Counted from the first letter of the stretch, positions 1 through 8,605 are shown. The stretch is 64,000 nt of DNA from Pseudomonas marginalis (GCF_900105325.1 NZ_FNSU01000003.1:4291501-4355500), one strand, 5' to 3'. Notes: generated by a model not told the origin, from the letters alone. A program made the numbers and translations.

Positions 1-779
1 CGCTGTGGGCGCTGTGGATCGCCGGCAAGGGCTCGCCGTCCCTGGCCAATATCGTGATTTTTGTGTTGGGCGTTACGCTGACTCGCGCTGCCGGTTGCGT
101 CATCAATGACTGGGCGGACCGCAAGGTCGACGGCCATGTGAAGCGCACCGCGCAACGCCCGCTGGCCAGCGGCAGGATCCGTTCGAAAGAGGCCTTGGTG
201 TTCTTTGCGGTACTGATGCTGATCAGCTTCCTGCTGGTACTGCTGACCAACGCCACCACCATCTGGTTATCGCTGGGCGGCCTGGCACTGGCGGTCAGCT
301 ACCCGTTCATGAAGCGCTACACCTATTACCCCCAGGTGGTGTTGGGCGCGGCGTTTTCCTGGGGCATGCCGATGGCGTTCACCGCCGAAACCGGCCACCT
401 GCCCGCTACCGCCTGGCTGCTCTATATAGCCAACCTGTTGTGGACAGTGGCCTACGACACCTATTACGCGATGACCGACCGCGACGACGACTTGAAGATC
501 GGCGTCAAATCCACTGCCATCCTGTTCGGCGATGCCGACCGGGTGATCATCCTGACCCTGCAAGGCCTGGCGCTGCTGTGCCTGTTGCTGGCCGGCGCAC
601 GGTTTGAGCTGGGGAGTTGGTTCCACCTGGGGCTGCTGGCGGCGGCAGGCTGCTTTGCCTGGGAGTTCTGGTACACCCGCGACCGGGACCGGATGAAATG
701 CTTCAAGGCGTTTTTGCACAACCACTGGGCCGGGTTGGCGATTTTTGTCGGGATTGTGGCGGATTACGCGTTTCGCTGA
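1..779 (+). CDS. ubiA: 4-hydroxybenzoate polyprenyltransferase, 5' end outside window
   Basis: Integral-membrane prenyltransferase that joins the polyprenyl tail to 4-hydroxybenzoate in ubiquinone synthesis. The reading frame is open from base 3 (the first residues read LWALWIAGKG), so the true start lies upstream; about 258 residues are visible of a family usually near 295. The first aspartate-rich motif, NDWADRKVDGHV, and the second, DRDDDLKIGVKST, are both present; these bind the Mg-diphosphate of the prenyl donor. Several hydrophobic helices follow. The neighbour phoB starts 650 bases downstream, as in P. aeruginosa, where ubiC and ubiA precede phoBR. The identification is firm; only the 5' truncation limits the entry. 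Confidence 0.95.
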   Translation, partial: LWALWIAGKGSPSLANIVIFVLGVTLTRAAGCVINDWADRKVDGHVKRTAQRPLASGRIRSKEALVFFAVLMLISFLLVLLTNATTIWLSLGGLALAVSYPFMKRYTYYPQVVLGAAFSWGMPMAFTAETGHLPATAWLLYIANLLWTVAYDTYYAMTDRDDDLKIGVKSTAILFGDADRVIILTLQGLALLCLLLAGARFELGSWFHLGLLAAAGCFAWEFWYTRDRDRMKCFKAFLHNHWAGLAIFVGIVADYAFR

Positions 780-805
780 GGTTTTTGCAGTGCCTGGTCG
801 GGCCT

Positions 806-880
806 CATCGGGGGCAAGCCTCCTCCCACATTTGAATGTGTTCACACATCAAAAGGTGGGAGGGGGCTTGCCCCCGATGG
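806..880. repeat. REPIN (two inverted REP elements)
   Basis: Two copies of a GC-rich REP sequence (core GTGGGAGGGGGCTTGCCCCC and its reverse complement) face each other at 806-833 and 855-880, with about 20 bases between. Each half can fold by itself, and the pair folds into a longer hairpin. It lies between the convergent ends of ubiA and the secreted-repeat gene, the usual position for such elements in fluorescens-group genomes. It may also stop transcription from both sides. Confidence 0.85.
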
Positions 881-899
881 TTTCAGCAGCGCCGCGAAA

Positions 900-1277
900 T
901 CAGGGCTTGATCACATGCCATGCCCCACCCTTGCCATCACCGCTCTTGTCACCGGCCTTGTGGTCATCCTTGTAGGTGTAGACAGGTTTGCCCTTGTAGG
1001 CCCATTGACTGGTCTGGTCATCACGGGTGATCACGGTCCAATCGCCCATTGATTTGTCGGTAGACTCTGCTTTCAGCGGCGGCCAGTTGGTCGCGCACTG
1101 GTCCTTGCACACTGACTTGCCATCGGCGTCCTTGTCGAAGGTGTAAAGGGTCTTCCCACTGTGATCCACTAACAGACCGTTCTGGGTCATCGCCGGCTCC
1201 GCCGCGAATGCCAGTGTCGGGAGCGTCAACGCCGCCGTGACCAGCAGGGCCTTCCAAGAAAAAGTACTGTGAGTCAT
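900..1277 (-). CDS. secreted repeat protein (COG4315/PF03640 family)
   Basis: Small exported protein of 125 residues. An N-terminal signal peptide (MTHSTFSWKALLVTAALTLP, then an AFA cleavage site) precedes two copies of the short repeat of this family, each with a Tyr-x-Tyr/Phe...Asp motif (KTLYTFDKDADGKSVC and KPVYTYKDDHKAGD). Two cysteines lie in VCKDQCATNWPP. The function of the family is not established. I chose the ATG at 1277 because AGGAAGG lies just upstream and the signal peptide begins there; the longer open frame upstream adds 33 unlikely residues. It is divergent from phoB, so the Pho box at 1360-1377 lies in the shared promoter region and could in principle affect both genes. Confidence 0.85.
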   Translation of the reverse strand: MTHSTFSWKALLVTAALTLPTLAFAAEPAMTQNGLLVDHSGKTLYTFDKDADGKSVCKDQCATNWPPLKAESTDKSMGDWTVITRDDQTSQWAYKGKPVYTYKDDHKAGDKSGDGKGGAWHVIKP

Positions 1278-1359
1278 CGGAACCTTCCTTTTGTGGTTGT
1301 CAGGATTCGGACCCAAAGCGTAGTCCAGAGTGCCCCGAATTGCCCAAGCGACTAAATTA

Positions 1360-1377
1360 CTGTCACACGACTGCAAT
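1360..1377 (+). promoter_or_regulatory. Pho box upstream of phoB
   Basis: The sequence CTGTCAC-ACGA-CTGCAAT has the 7-4-7 layout of a PhoB site (consensus CTGTCAT repeated every 11 bp). The first half matches at 6 of 7 bases and the second at 5 of 7. It ends 55 bp before the phoB ATG, which fits the known autoregulation of phoBR. Confidence 0.7.
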
Positions 1378-1432
1378 AATTCCGTTATCTAATGCGGCGC
1401 AAGACAGTTAAATGACAAGAGGATTTTCGAGC

Positions 1433-2122
1433 ATGGTTGGCAGGAGCATTCTGATTGTTGACGACGAAGCGCCCATCCGCGAGATGATCGCCGTTGCGTT
1501 GGAAATGGCCGGCTATGACTGCCTGGAGGCGGAGAACTCCCAGCAGGCCCATGCCATTATCGTCGACCGCAAGCCGGACCTGATCCTGCTGGACTGGATG
1601 CTGCCCGGCACCTCCGGCATCGAACTGGCCCGCCGCCTCAAGCGCGATGAGCTGACCGGGGATATCCCGATCATCATGCTCACCGCCAAGGGCGAAGAAG
1701 ACAACAAGATCCAGGGCCTGGAAGTCGGCGCCGATGACTACATCACCAAGCCGTTTTCCCCACGGGAACTGGTAGCGCGCCTGAAAGCCGTGCTGCGCCG
1801 TGCCGGCCCGACCGATGGCGAAGCACCTATCGAAGTCGGTGGCCTGCTGCTGGACCCGATCAGCCACCGCGTAACCATCGACGGCAAGCCGGCCGAGATG
1901 GGCCCGACCGAATACCGCCTGCTGCAATTCTTCATGACCCATCAGGAGCGTGCCTATACCCGTGGCCAGTTGCTGGACCAGGTGTGGGGCGGCAACGTGT
2001 ATGTCGAGGAACGCACCGTCGACGTGCATATCCGTCGCCTGCGCAAAGCCTTGGGTGATGCCTACGAGAATCTGGTACAAACCGTGCGCGGCACCGGCTA
2101 CCGGTTCTCCACCAAGGGCTGA
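1433..2122 (+). CDS. phoB: phosphate regulon response regulator PhoB
   Basis: OmpR-type response regulator of the phosphate-starvation regulon. The receiver domain (residues 1-120) has the acidic pair D10/D11, the phosphorylation site D54 (LILLDWMLPG) and the switch lysine K106 (YITKPF). The winged-helix DNA-binding domain follows (TEYRLLQFFMTH and RTVDVHIRRLRKAL). Length is 229 residues, normal for PhoB. The ATG at 1433 is preferred over an in-frame ATG at 1412 because AAGAGGA sits nine bases before it and it gives the standard N-terminus. phoR follows after 46 bases. Likely targets in this window are phoB itself, pstC and pstS, each with a visible Pho box. Confidence 0.97.
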   Translation: MVGRSILIVDDEAPIREMIAVALEMAGYDCLEAENSQQAHAIIVDRKPDLILLDWMLPGTSGIELARRLKRDELTGDIPIIMLTAKGEEDNKIQGLEVGADDYITKPFSPRELVARLKAVLRRAGPTDGEAPIEVGGLLLDPISHRVTIDGKPAEMGPTEYRLLQFFMTHQERAYTRGQLLDQVWGGNVYVEERTVDVHIRRLRKALGDAYENLVQTVRGTGYRFSTKG

Positions 2123-2168
2123 GCCAGTCACTTTCCTTCCTTAACAGCTGACAAGGACGCATGTTTAA

Positions 2169-3491
2169 GTGAACCAGAACTGGCATGGCACCCTGATCCG
2201 CCACATGCTCCTGTTGATCACCGCCTGCCTGTTGGTGGGCCTGGTCAGCGGCTATTACGGCTGGAGCCTGGCCATCGGTATCGGCCTGTACCTGGGCTGG
2301 ACCCTCAAGCAATTGCTGCGCCTGCATGAATGGCTGCGCCAGCACAAACCCGACGAAGCACCGCCCGATGGCTACGGCCTGTGGGGTGAGGTGTTCGACA
2401 GCATCTACCACCTGCAACGCCGCGACCAACGGGTACGCGGGCGCCTGCAAGCCGTGATCGACCGGGTGCAGGAGTCCACCGCTGCGCTCAAGGACGCGGT
2501 GATCATGCTCGACAGCGACGGCAACCTGGAGTGGTGGAACCGCGCCGCCGAGACCCTGCTGGGCCTCAAGACGCCCCAGGACAGCGGCCAGCCGGTAACC
2601 AACCTGGTGCGTCACCCGCGCTTCAAGGAATACTTCGAGCAGGACAACTACGAAGAAGCCCTGGAAATCCCCTCGCCCACCAACGACCGTGTGCGTATCC
2701 AGTTGTACCTGACCCGCTACGGCAACAACGAACACCTGATGCTGGTGCGCGACGTAACCCGCATCCATCAGCTGGAGCAGATGCGCAAAGACTTCGTTGC
2801 CAACGTCTCCCACGAACTGCGCACGCCCTTGACGGTGATCTGCGGCTACCTGGAGACGCTGCTGGACAACGTCGAGGAGATCAACCCGCGCTGGAGCCGT
2901 GCCCTGCAGCAAATGCAGCAGCAGGGTTCACGCATGCAGACCCTGCTCAACGACTTGCTGTTGCTGGCCAAGCTCGAGGCCACGGATTATCCGTCGGACA
3001 ACCAACCGGTAGCCGTCCAGAGCCTGTTGCAGACCATCAAGAATGACGCCAAGGCCCTGTCGGGCGAGCGCGGGCAGCAGATCAGCCTGGATGCCGACCC
3101 GCAGGTGTTGCTCAAAGGCAGCGAGGGCGAATTGCGCAGCGCGTTCTCCAACCTGGTGTTCAACGCGGTGAAGTACACCCAGGACAAGGGCACTATCCGC
3201 ATTCGCTGGTGGGCCGACGAGCAAGGCGCACACCTGAGCGTGCAGGACTCTGGCATCGGCATCGACGCCAAGCATCTGCCGCGCCTGACCGAGCGTTTCT
3301 ACCGCGTCGATTCCAGCCGCAACTCCAACACCGGCGGCACCGGGCTGGGCCTGGCCATTGTCAAGCATGTGCTGCTGCGCCACCGTGCACGCCTGGAAAT
3401 CAGCAGCGTGCTGGGACATGGCAGTACATTCACCTGCCATTTTCCACCTGCGCAGATGACCCGTTCGCGGCTCGTCGGAAATGACGAATAA
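2169..3491 (+). CDS. phoR: phosphate regulon sensor histidine kinase PhoR
   Basis: Inner-membrane histidine kinase of 440 residues that phosphorylates PhoB when phosphate is low and is restrained by PstSCAB-PhoU. The N-terminus has a hydrophobic hairpin (about residues 10-45), then a PAS-like region (about 95-200). The H-box FVANVSHELRTPL carries the phosphoacceptor H215. The N-box FSNLVFNAVKYT and the ATP-lid motifs DSGIGID and GTGLGLAIVKH are intact. Translation probably starts at a GTG at 2169. An upstream ATG-TTT-AAG-TGA mini-ORF (2161-2172), closer to the AAGGA at 2153-2157, ends on this GTG, suggesting reinitiation. A REPIN follows the gene. Confidence 0.96.
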   Translation: MNQNWHGTLIRHMLLLITACLLVGLVSGYYGWSLAIGIGLYLGWTLKQLLRLHEWLRQHKPDEAPPDGYGLWGEVFDSIYHLQRRDQRVRGRLQAVIDRVQESTAALKDAVIMLDSDGNLEWWNRAAETLLGLKTPQDSGQPVTNLVRHPRFKEYFEQDNYEEALEIPSPTNDRVRIQLYLTRYGNNEHLMLVRDVTRIHQLEQMRKDFVANVSHELRTPLTVICGYLETLLDNVEEINPRWSRALQQMQQQGSRMQTLLNDLLLLAKLEATDYPSDNQPVAVQSLLQTIKNDAKALSGERGQQISLDADPQVLLKGSEGELRSAFSNLVFNAVKYTQDKGTIRIRWWADEQGAHLSVQDSGIGIDAKHLPRLTERFYRVDSSRNSNTGGTGLGLAIVKHVLLRHRARLEISSVLGHGSTFTCHFPPAQMTRSRLVGNDE

Positions 3492-3513
3492 CTCAAACAC
3501 AGCACAAAACTAA

Positions 3514-3606
3514 ATGTGGGAGGGGGCTTGCTCCCGATGGCGGTGCATCAGTATCAGATATGCAGACTGACACACTGCTCTCGGGAGCAAGGCCCCTCCC
3601 ACAATT
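3514..3606. repeat. REPIN downstream of phoR
   Basis: Two inverted REP copies (TGTGGGAGGGGGCTTGCTCC at about 3515 and its near reverse complement ending near 3602) are separated by a 41-base spacer. They occupy the middle of the 270-base gap between phoR and the CNNM gene. I see no other feature in that gap apart from the CNNM gene's presumed promoter. Confidence 0.85.
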
Positions 3607-3761
3607 GGAATTGTGCTGTTTCGAATAAGGCATTCCAGGCCCCACCCGGCAGCAACCACTAGGCAAGCGCCCCGTCAGCCGCTACATTGGCCGACTTGCG
3701 CCTGCCTTTCAGGCCCTTCTGTCACCCCTTATTGAACACACGGAACCTGCAAAACCCAATC

Positions 3762-5102
3762 ATGGACCCTTCCCCTGGTATCACCCTCGCCACACTCTTC
3801 GCCGATTTCGGCATGATTCTTTTTGCTCTGATCCTGGTACTGCTCAACGGTTTTTTCGTTGCGGCGGAATTTGCCATGGTCAAGCTGCGCTCGACCCGGG
3901 TCGAGGCCATCGCCCACACCAACGGCTGGCGCGGGCAGATCCTGCGTACCGTGCACAGCCAGCTCGACGCCTACCTGTCGGCCTGCCAGCTGGGTATCAC
4001 CCTGGCCTCCCTGGGCCTGGGCTGGGTCGGTGAGCCGGCGTTCGCGCACATCCTCGAACCGCTGCTGGGCGCCGCAGGCGTCGAATCGCCGGAAGTGATC
4101 AAGGGCGTGTCGTTCTTTGCCGCGTTCTTCGTGATTTCCTACCTGCACATCGTGGTCGGTGAACTGGCGCCCAAGTCCTGGGCCATTCGCAAGCCCGAAC
4201 TGCTGTCACTGTGGACGGCGGTGCCGCTGTACCTGTTCTACTGGGCCATGTACCCGGCGATCTACCTGCTCAACGCCAGCGCCAACGCGATCCTGCGCAT
4301 CGCCGGCCAAGGCGAGCCCGGCCCGCACCACGAGCACCATTACAGCCGCGAAGAGCTCAAGCTGATCCTGCACTCCAGCCGTGGCCAGGACCCGAGCGAC
4401 CAAGGCATGCGCGTACTGGCCTCGGCCGTGGAGATGGGCGAGCTGGAAGTGGTGGATTGGGCCAACTCCCGTGAAGACCTGGTGACCCTGGACTTCAACG
4501 CCCCGCTCAAGGAAATCCTCGCGCTGTTCCGTCGCCATAAATTCAGCCGCTATCCGGTGTATGACGCGGTGCGCAACGAGTTCGTCGGGCTTTTGCACAT
4601 CAAGGACCTGCTGCTGGAACTGGCGGCCCTGGACCACATCCCCGAATCGTTCAACCTGGCCGAGCTGACCCGCCCGCTGGAACGTGTGTCGCGGCACATG
4701 CCGTTGTCGCAGTTGCTGGAGCAGTTCCGCAAAGGCGGCGCGCACTTTGCCCTGGTGGAAGAAGCCGACGGCAAGATCATCGGCTACCTGACCATGGAAG
4801 ACGTGCTGGAAGTGCTGGTGGGCGATATCCAGGACGAACACCGCAAGGCCGAGCGCGGCATCCTCGCCTACCAGCCTGGCAAATTGCTGGTACGGGGCGA
4901 TACGCCGCTGTTCAAGGTGGAACGCCTGCTGGGCGTCGACCTGGACCACATCGAGGCCGAAACCCTGGCAGGGCTGATCTACGACACCCTCAAGCGCGTG
5001 CCGGAAGAGGAAGAAGTGCTGGAGGTTGAAGGCTTGCGGATCATCATCAAGAAGATGAAAGGGCCGAAGATCGTGCTGGCCAAGGTCCTGCTGCTGGATT
5101 GA
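3762..5102 (+). CDS. CNNM/CBS-domain transporter-like protein (CorC/HlyC, 'hemolysin' family)
   Basis: Membrane protein of 446 residues with the CNNM (DUF21) domain, CBS pair and C-terminal CorC_HlyC domain in that order. Hydrophobic helices occupy about residues 12-35, 65-95, 105-140 and 150-180. A conserved polar stretch, GFFVAAEFAMVKLRSTRV, lies after the first helix. The CBS region spans about 225-345 and includes FSRYPVYDAVRNEFVGLLHI and GYLTMEDVLEVLVGDIQDE. The last about 80 residues form the FAD-binding-like CorC_HlyC domain (LEVEGLRIIIKKMKG). Family members are implicated in Mg or Na handling; the old 'hemolysin' label is probably misleading. The ATG at 3762 matches the family's N-terminus, though the frame is open from 3687. 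It converges on the M23 gene, leaving three bases between stops. Confidence 0.9.
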   Translation: MDPSPGITLATLFADFGMILFALILVLLNGFFVAAEFAMVKLRSTRVEAIAHTNGWRGQILRTVHSQLDAYLSACQLGITLASLGLGWVGEPAFAHILEPLLGAAGVESPEVIKGVSFFAAFFVISYLHIVVGELAPKSWAIRKPELLSLWTAVPLYLFYWAMYPAIYLLNASANAILRIAGQGEPGPHHEHHYSREELKLILHSSRGQDPSDQGMRVLASAVEMGELEVVDWANSREDLVTLDFNAPLKEILALFRRHKFSRYPVYDAVRNEFVGLLHIKDLLLELAALDHIPESFNLAELTRPLERVSRHMPLSQLLEQFRKGGAHFALVEEADGKIIGYLTMEDVLEVLVGDIQDEHRKAERGILAYQPGKLLVRGDTPLFKVERLLGVDLDHIEAETLAGLIYDTLKRVPEEEEVLEVEGLRIIIKKMKGPKIVLAKVLLLD

Positions 5103-5105
5103 CCC

Positions 5106-5777
5106 TCAATTGCCCAATGCAAAATTGGGCAATGTCCCGACCGGCTGGTTGAATTCGTAAGGAATCGACACCAGCCCGGCCGCGGTACTCTGTTGCACCA
5201 CAAAGTGCAGGTGCGGCCCGCTGCTGTTGCCGGTATTGCCCGACAACCCCAGCGCGCTGCCCACCGCCACACGCTGCCCCGGCCTGACACTCACCGAGCC
5301 TTGCTTGAGGTGCAGGTACACACCCTGGGTGCCGTCATCGTGCTGCACGCGCACGAAATTGCCTGACGCATCGTTGCCGCGTCCGATCTGGCTATTCTCG
5401 ATTTTCACCACCACACCGCTGCGTGCCGCGATGATCGGCGTGCCTTCGGGCATGGCGATGTCCATGGCGTAGCGGCTTTTGGCGTCGGTGTGGCTGAAGC
5501 TGCCGTTGGGACCTTGGGTCAGGCGGAACGGACCGCCACGCCAGGGCAAGGGGTAACGGTAGGCTTGTTGCGGGTAAACGGGTTTTGGCCTGTAGAGTAC
5601 CGGCGGCTGTACGCGCTCGACCCTACGTTCCTGGATCACGAACGCCTGGGCGCCGGGGGTTTGCCGATCGCTGAAAAACACCATGCCGTTGGCATCGGTG
5701 GATTTGTACAGGGTCATGGCCTGGGTCGAATTGGCGACCAAGGCCAACATGCAGGACAGCAAAAGGCGAAGGAGCAT
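5106..5777 (-). CDS. secreted M23-family (LytM-type) metallopeptidase
   Basis: Predicted periplasmic or cell-wall endopeptidase of 223 residues. A signal peptide (MLLRLLLSCMLALVANSTQA) is followed by a short domain resembling DUF4124 (TLYKSTDANGMVFFSDR), a proline-rich linker, and a C-terminal M23 fold. The zinc-site motifs are SHTDAKSRYAMDIAMPEG (His...Asp) and GPHLHF (HxH), so the enzyme looks catalytically competent. The first motif departs from the usual HxGxD spacing, as in the close relatives I remember from the same locus in P. aeruginosa. The last codons form a perfect inverted repeat at 5109-5133. The gene is probably a peptidoglycan cross-link hydrolase; the substrate cannot be read from sequence. 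Confidence 0.88.
   Translation of the reverse strand: MLLRLLLSCMLALVANSTQAMTLYKSTDANGMVFFSDRQTPGAQAFVIQERRVERVQPPVLYRPKPVYPQQAYRYPLPWRGGPFRLTQGPNGSFSHTDAKSRYAMDIAMPEGTPIIAARSGVVVKIENSQIGRGNDASGNFVRVQHDDGTQGVYLHLKQGSVSVRPGQRVAVGSALGLSGNTGNSSGPHLHFVVQQSTAAGLVSIPYEFNQPVGTLPNFALGN
5109..5133. terminator. hairpin in the 3' end of the M23 gene
   Basis: ATTGCCCAAT and ATTGGGCAAT form a perfect 10-bp stem around the loop GCAAA. The hairpin overlaps the last codons of the M23 gene and lies just after the stop of the convergent CNNM gene. There is no T-run on either side, so termination is only a possibility. Confidence 0.4.
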
Positions 5778-5859
5778 GGCGCGAACCTGCCGGAGTGAAT
5801 GAACAGCAAGCTAGCAAGGGATCATGACAATCCCGGGGCACGCCCCTTCGGACTGAAAG

Positions 5860-6771
5860 TCAGGCCCCCGGCACAAAATGCTTCTGCGCCGTACCGCGCG
5901 CAATCAGGCGGGAGATGTAGTCGAGCTTCTGCGCATCCTGGTCGATAAAGCGGAAGGTCAGTTGCAGCCAGTCACTGTCCGGCTTGGGTTCGAAGGCGAC
6001 GATGGCGTGCAGGTAGCCGTTGAGACGCGCCACCTCGGCGTTGTCGCCCTGTTCCAGGTCGAGCACGGCACTTTCCAGTACCTGAGGCAGGACCTCACCG
6101 CGACGCACCACCAGCAGCGCCTCCTTGATGCTCAGCGCCTTGATCACGCATTGCTGAGTGCCGCTGGACAGGCGCAACTGGCCCTGGCCACGGCCGCCAG
6201 TGGGTGCAGCGCCTGGCGCTTGGACCGGCGGGGCGTTGTTAAGCAGGCCTTTGCTTGGCGCAGACGCAGCCGCCGCAACGGGGGCTGCACGTACGGCTTC
6301 AGGCTTGCCACCGGTCAGGGCACTCAGGGAATCATTGCCGAAGGCCGAGTTCATCTTGGTCGGCGCGCTGGCGACCAGGGCGTCGAGGCGACCGACCTTG
6401 TGCAGGGCTTGCTTGACCTTGTTCAGCAGTTGCTCGTTGGTGAACGGTTTGCTGACGTAACCGGAAACCCCGGCCTGGATCGCCTGGACCACGTTCTCTT
6501 TGTCGCCACGGCTGGTCACCATCACAAACGGCATGGCCTTGAGGTGCGGTTGCTCACGGCACCAGGTCAACAGCTCCAGGCCGGACATCTCCGGCATTTC
6601 CCAGTCGCACAGCACCAGGTCGAAGCTCTCGCGCATCAGGATGGTCTGGGCCTTCTTGCCGTTTACCGCATCTTCAAGCTTGATCCCGGGGAAGTAGTTG
6701 CGCAGGCACTTCTTCACCAGGTCGCGGATAAACGAGGCGTCATCCACCACCAATACACTGACTTTACTCAT
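5860..6771 (-). CDS. response regulator with CheY-like receiver and PilZ-like C-terminal domain
   Basis: Protein of 303 residues. The N-terminal receiver domain (about 1-125) has D10/D11, the phosphoacceptor D56 (DLVLCDWEMPEMSG), T86 and K108 (YVSKPF). An Ala/Pro-rich linker (about 140-190) leads to a C-terminal domain (about 195-303) that looks like a PilZ-type beta fold (RLNGYLHAIVAFEPKPDSDW then LTFRFIDQD). No classical RxxxR c-di-GMP motif is clear, so ligand binding is uncertain. It sits downstream of phoU on the same strand, as PA5364 does in P. aeruginosa, but a terminator at 6896-6924 separates the two, so it probably has its own promoter. AGGATGAAGGG precedes the ATG. The partner kinase is not in the window. 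Confidence 0.85.
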   Translation of the reverse strand: MSKVSVLVVDDASFIRDLVKKCLRNYFPGIKLEDAVNGKKAQTILMRESFDLVLCDWEMPEMSGLELLTWCREQPHLKAMPFVMVTSRGDKENVVQAIQAGVSGYVSKPFTNEQLLNKVKQALHKVGRLDALVASAPTKMNSAFGNDSLSALTGGKPEAVRAAPVAAAASAPSKGLLNNAPPVQAPGAAPTGGRGQGQLRLSSGTQQCVIKALSIKEALLVVRRGEVLPQVLESAVLDLEQGDNAEVARLNGYLHAIVAFEPKPDSDWLQLTFRFIDQDAQKLDYISRLIARGTAQKHFVPGA

Positions 6772-6895
6772 CGACCCTTCATCCTATAAAAACTTCGGCA
6801 CGCAAAACGCCTGACTAATGGCATTTTGCCAAAACTCTGTAGTCACGTTCGGACTTTCTTTTACCCGATTCGCAAAAAATTCAGGCGCCACAAAC

Positions 6896-6924
6896 GAAAA
6901 CGCCCGACCAGAGGCCGGGCGTTA
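6896..6924 (-). terminator. intrinsic terminator of the pst-phoU operon
   Basis: Read on the minus strand, AACGCCCG pairs with CGGGCGTT across a nine-base loop and is followed by TTTCGTTTG. It lies 16 bases after the phoU stop codon. Confidence 0.8.
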
Positions 6925-6939
6925 ATTTCTCGGGCAACC

Positions 6940-7701
6940 TTACTTATCGTCAGGTTCGCCCGGAACATTAGGGATTTGATCGGCTGAACCCTCAACTTCG
7001 GCCTTCATGCGCTTGAGACCCATGTGCCGTACGTCGGTACCGCGCACCAGATAGATCACCAGTTCCGAGATATTGCGCGCGTGATCACCGATCCGCTCCA
7101 GGGAGCGCAACACCCAGATGATGCTCAAGACCCGCGAGATAGAGCGCGGGTCTTCCATCATGTAGGTGGCCAGCTCACGCAGGGCGGTCTTGTATTCTCG
7201 GTCGATGACCTTGTCGTACTGCGCTACCGACAATGCCAGCTCGGCGTCAAAGCGCGCAAAGGCATCCAGGGCATCCCGTACCATGTTGCGCACCTGGTCG
7301 CCGATATGACGCACTTCGACATAACCGCGCGGCGCTTCACCCTCTTCGCACAGCTGGATGGCACGGCGGGCAATCTTGGTGGCTTCGTCGCCGATCCGCT
7401 CGAGGTCGATCACCGACTTGGAAATGCTGATGATCAGGCGCAGGTCGGATGCTGCCGGCTGGCGACGGGCGAGAATGCGCAGGCATTCTTCGTCGATGTT
7501 GCGTTCCATCTGGTTGATCTGGTCGTCGATCTCGCGCACTTGCTGGGCCAGGCCCGAGTCGGCCTCGATCAGCGCGGTCACGGCATCGTTGACTTGCTTC
7601 TCCACCAGCCCGCCCATCGCCAGGAGGTGGCTGCGCACCTCCTCGAGCTCGGCGTTGAACTGCGCGGAGATGTGGTGGGTAAGGCCTTCTTTGCTAATCA
7701 T
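6940..7701 (-). CDS. phoU: phosphate signalling complex protein PhoU
   Basis: Cytoplasmic negative regulator that links the PstSCAB transporter to PhoR. Length is 253 residues, as expected. Two PhoU helical-bundle repeats are visible, each with the metal-binding signature: EVREIDDQINQMERNIDEEC with DLERIGDEATKIAR, and YDKVIDREYKTALREL with SLERIGDHARNISELVIYL. AAGGA precedes the ATG at a good distance. It is the last gene of the pstC-pstA-pstB-phoU operon and starts 70 bases after pstB. The C-terminal tail of about 25 residues is longer and more acidic than in E. coli PhoU. Confidence 0.97.
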   Translation of the reverse strand: MISKEGLTHHISAQFNAELEEVRSHLLAMGGLVEKQVNDAVTALIEADSGLAQQVREIDDQINQMERNIDEECLRILARRQPAASDLRLIISISKSVIDLERIGDEATKIARRAIQLCEEGEAPRGYVEVRHIGDQVRNMVRDALDAFARFDAELALSVAQYDKVIDREYKTALRELATYMMEDPRSISRVLSIIWVLRSLERIGDHARNISELVIYLVRGTDVRHMGLKRMKAEVEGSADQIPNVPGEPDDK

Positions 7702-7771
7702 GTTGGCGTCCTTGGAGCGTCCGGTAAGGTGCGGAGAACCGCAGCGTCAGTGCAATCAGAACCACAGCTTC

Positions 7772-8605
7772 CTAGCCGTAGCGACCGGTGATGTAGTCTT
7801 CGGTCTGCTTCTTCGCCGGATTGGTGAACAGGGTGTCGGTATCGCCGAACTCCACCAGCTTGCCCATGTACATGAACGCGGTGTAGTCGGAAACCCGCGC
7901 CGCCTGTTGCATGTTGTGGGTCACGATAACGATGGTGAACTTGGACTTGAGCTCGTAGATCAGTTCTTCGACTTTCAGCGTCGAGATCGGGTCGAGTGCC
8001 GAGCAGGGTTCGTCGAGCAGCAGCACTTCCGGCTCCACGGCGATGGTGCGCGCGATCACCAGACGTTGCTGCTGGCCGCCGGACAGGCCGAGTGCCGATT
8101 CGTGCAGGCGGTCCTTGACCTCGTCCCACAGCGCCGCGCCTTTAAGGGCCCACTCAACGGCTTCGTCGAGGATGCGCTTCTTGTTGATGCCCTGGATGCG
8201 CAGGCCGTAGACCACGTTTTCGTAGATGGTCTTGGGGAACGGGTTAGGCTTCTGGAACACCATGCCCACACGGCGACGCAGTTCGGCCACGTCTTCGCCC
8301 TTGCGGTAGATGTTGGTGCCGTAGAGGTTGATGGCCCCGTCCACGCGGCAACCGTCCACCAGGTCGTTCATGCGGTTGAAGGTACGCAGCAGCGTGGACT
8401 TGCCGCAGCCCGACGGGCCGATAAAGGCGGTCACGCGCTGCTTGGGGATGTTCATGCTGACGTCGAACAGCGCTTGCTTGTCACCGTAATACAGGCTCAG
8501 GCCCGGTACTTCGATGGCCACGGTTTCCTGGGCCAGGCTCAGGCTCTGTTTGTCGCGACCCAGGGCAGACATGTTGATGCCGTGGGAATGGGTGTCGTGT
8601 TGCAT
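7772..8605 (-). CDS. pstB: phosphate ABC transporter ATP-binding protein PstB
   Basis: ATPase of the high-affinity phosphate importer, 277 residues. Walker A (GPSGCGKST, about 63-71), the Q-loop (FQKPNPFPK), the signature LSGGQQQR, Walker B with switch glutamate region (LLLDEPCSALDP) and the H-loop (TIVIVTHNM) are intact. I use the ATG at 8605, with GGAG upstream, instead of the longer open frame beginning at 8662. The gap to pstA carries a hairpin that may set relative expression within the operon. Confidence 0.97.
   Translation of the reverse strand: MQHDTHSHGINMSALGRDKQSLSLAQETVAIEVPGLSLYYGDKQALFDVSMNIPKQRVTAFIGPSGCGKSTLLRTFNRMNDLVDGCRVDGAINLYGTNIYRKGEDVAELRRRVGMVFQKPNPFPKTIYENVVYGLRIQGINKKRILDEAVEWALKGAALWDEVKDRLHESALGLSGGQQQRLVIARTIAVEPEVLLLDEPCSALDPISTLKVEELIYELKSKFTIVIVTHNMQQAARVSDYTAFMYMGKLVEFGDTDTLFTNPAKKQTEDYITGRYG

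Noticed and set aside
3762..5102. Hemolysin activity for the CNNM/CBS protein
   Set aside because: The name comes from historical annotation; the domains indicate a membrane transport-related protein.
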